Shown here: positions 5,655 through 6,024 of the stretch, in pieces
How the letters are laid out: every line of letters starts with the position of its first letter
Position numbering within the stretch: position 1 is the stretch's first letter
Assembly: GCA_023438785.1 (NCBI GenBank)
Contig: JAEXQJ010000223.1
Span: 1 to 6,024, forward strand
Source of the DNA: Pseudomonadota bacterium
GTDB taxonomy: Bacteria; Myxococcota_A; Polyangia; Fen-1088
Length of the DNA: 6,024 bases
Direction of reading: 5' to 3'
Program-made: the position numbers and the translations under genes
Notes under the pieces: generated by a model
The model's input: the letters and a program-made list of their open reading frames with translations, nothing else
What the model was told of the DNA's origin: nothing
Databases searched by the model: none

Positions 5655-6024
5655 ATGAACAACGGGCGAGCGGCGCGTGGGATGGGGATTCTCAGTGCGG
5701 GGTTGGGCTTGACCGAGGTCATCTCTCCTCGCCTGGTGGGCAGGCTAGCGGGCGTGCGCGATCACGCGACTCTTTTGCGCGTGGTCGGCGCGCGGGAGCT
5801 GGCCGCGGGAGCGACCCTATTGGCCCTGCCCAAGCCCGCGGCCTTGTGGGCGCGCTTCGGCGGCGGCGTCATGGATTTGGCCCTGCTGGGCTTGGCCGCC
5901 TCTTCGTCGCGCCACCGACGGCGTCGCTTGGTCGTCGCGGCGCTCGTGGCGGTGGGCGTGGCCACGCTGGACTTCCTCCTCGCCCGACGGGCCAGGTCGG
6001 GCCGCTCCTCGTGGCGTCCGGCCG
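5655..6024 (+). CDS. Membrane protein, cyclase/dehydrase-associated type, partial at right edge
   Basis: The first 123 residues are visible and the frame remains open at the window end. A start region MGILSAGLGLTEVISPRLVGR (10-30) is followed by LLRVVGARELAAGATLL (40-56), ALWARFGGGVMDLALLGL (63-80) and LVVAALVAVGVATLDFLLA (92-110), giving about three or four membrane helices separated by arginine-rich loops. The pattern (GLGL.E..SPR, then LR..GARE, then W.R..G...DLALLG) is like membrane proteins I associate with bacterial proteins annotated as cyclase/dehydrase, some of which continue into an SRPBCC lipid-binding domain; whether this one does lies outside the window. GGGAGG at 5643-5648 precedes the ATG by six bases. 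It is almost certainly in one operon with the oxidoreductase, 12 bases upstream. I judge it real, with only a tentative family. Confidence 0.75.
   Translation, partial: MNNGRAARGMGILSAGLGLTEVISPRLVGRLAGVRDHATLLRVVGARELAAGATLLALPKPAALWARFGGGVMDLALLGLAASSSRHRRRRLVVAALVAVGVATLDFLLARRARSGRSSWRPA

Overview
This is a GC-rich window of typical bacterial chromosome. Coding frames are strongly biased to G or C at the third codon position. The gene types (exported cupin, SPW-type membrane protein, lipoprotein-like GH3 enzyme, Gfo/Idh oxidoreductase) suit a large-genome environmental bacterium, possibly a myxobacterium or relative. That placement is an inference from style: no rRNA or phylogenetic marker is present. 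All confident genes are on the + strand. I see no tRNA, rRNA, CRISPR array, insertion sequence, integrase or phage gene.

Layout. Bases 1-251 hold no secure gene; one open frame on each strand enters from the left edge. Bases 252-1956 carry three closely spaced genes that may form one transcription unit: a small four-helix membrane protein with two degenerate SPW-type repeats, an exported single-domain cupin with an E-x-H metal-site variant, and a conserved 252-residue protein of unknown function. A 565-base gap (1957-2521) follows. I find no convincing gene in it, but its downstream half holds inverted and direct repeats that look like regulator binding sites for the next gene. Bases 2522-4342 encode a 606-residue GH3 beta-glucosidase/exo-beta-glucanase, strikingly similar to the plant exo-glucanase (barley ExoI) type, with both catalytic carboxylates recognisable. 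A 184-base gap with a perfect 8-bp stem follows. Bases 4527-5642 encode a Gfo/Idh/MocA NAD(P)-dependent oxidoreductase preceded by a near-ideal ribosome binding site. Twelve bases after its stop starts a membrane protein that runs off the right edge.

How the genes may work together. The GH3 enzyme would release glucose from beta-glucans or cello-oligosaccharides outside the cytoplasm. The Gfo/Idh protein would oxidise or reduce a sugar or related substrate in the cytoplasm. The two are separated by a possible terminator and by separate translation signals, so a shared pathway is only a suggestion. The oxidoreductase and the last membrane protein are probably co-transcribed.

I did not find a clearly new multi-gene system. 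The most useful leads are the repeat cluster upstream of the GH3 gene, the plant-like GH3 enzyme itself, and the uncharacterised 252-residue family beside the cupin.
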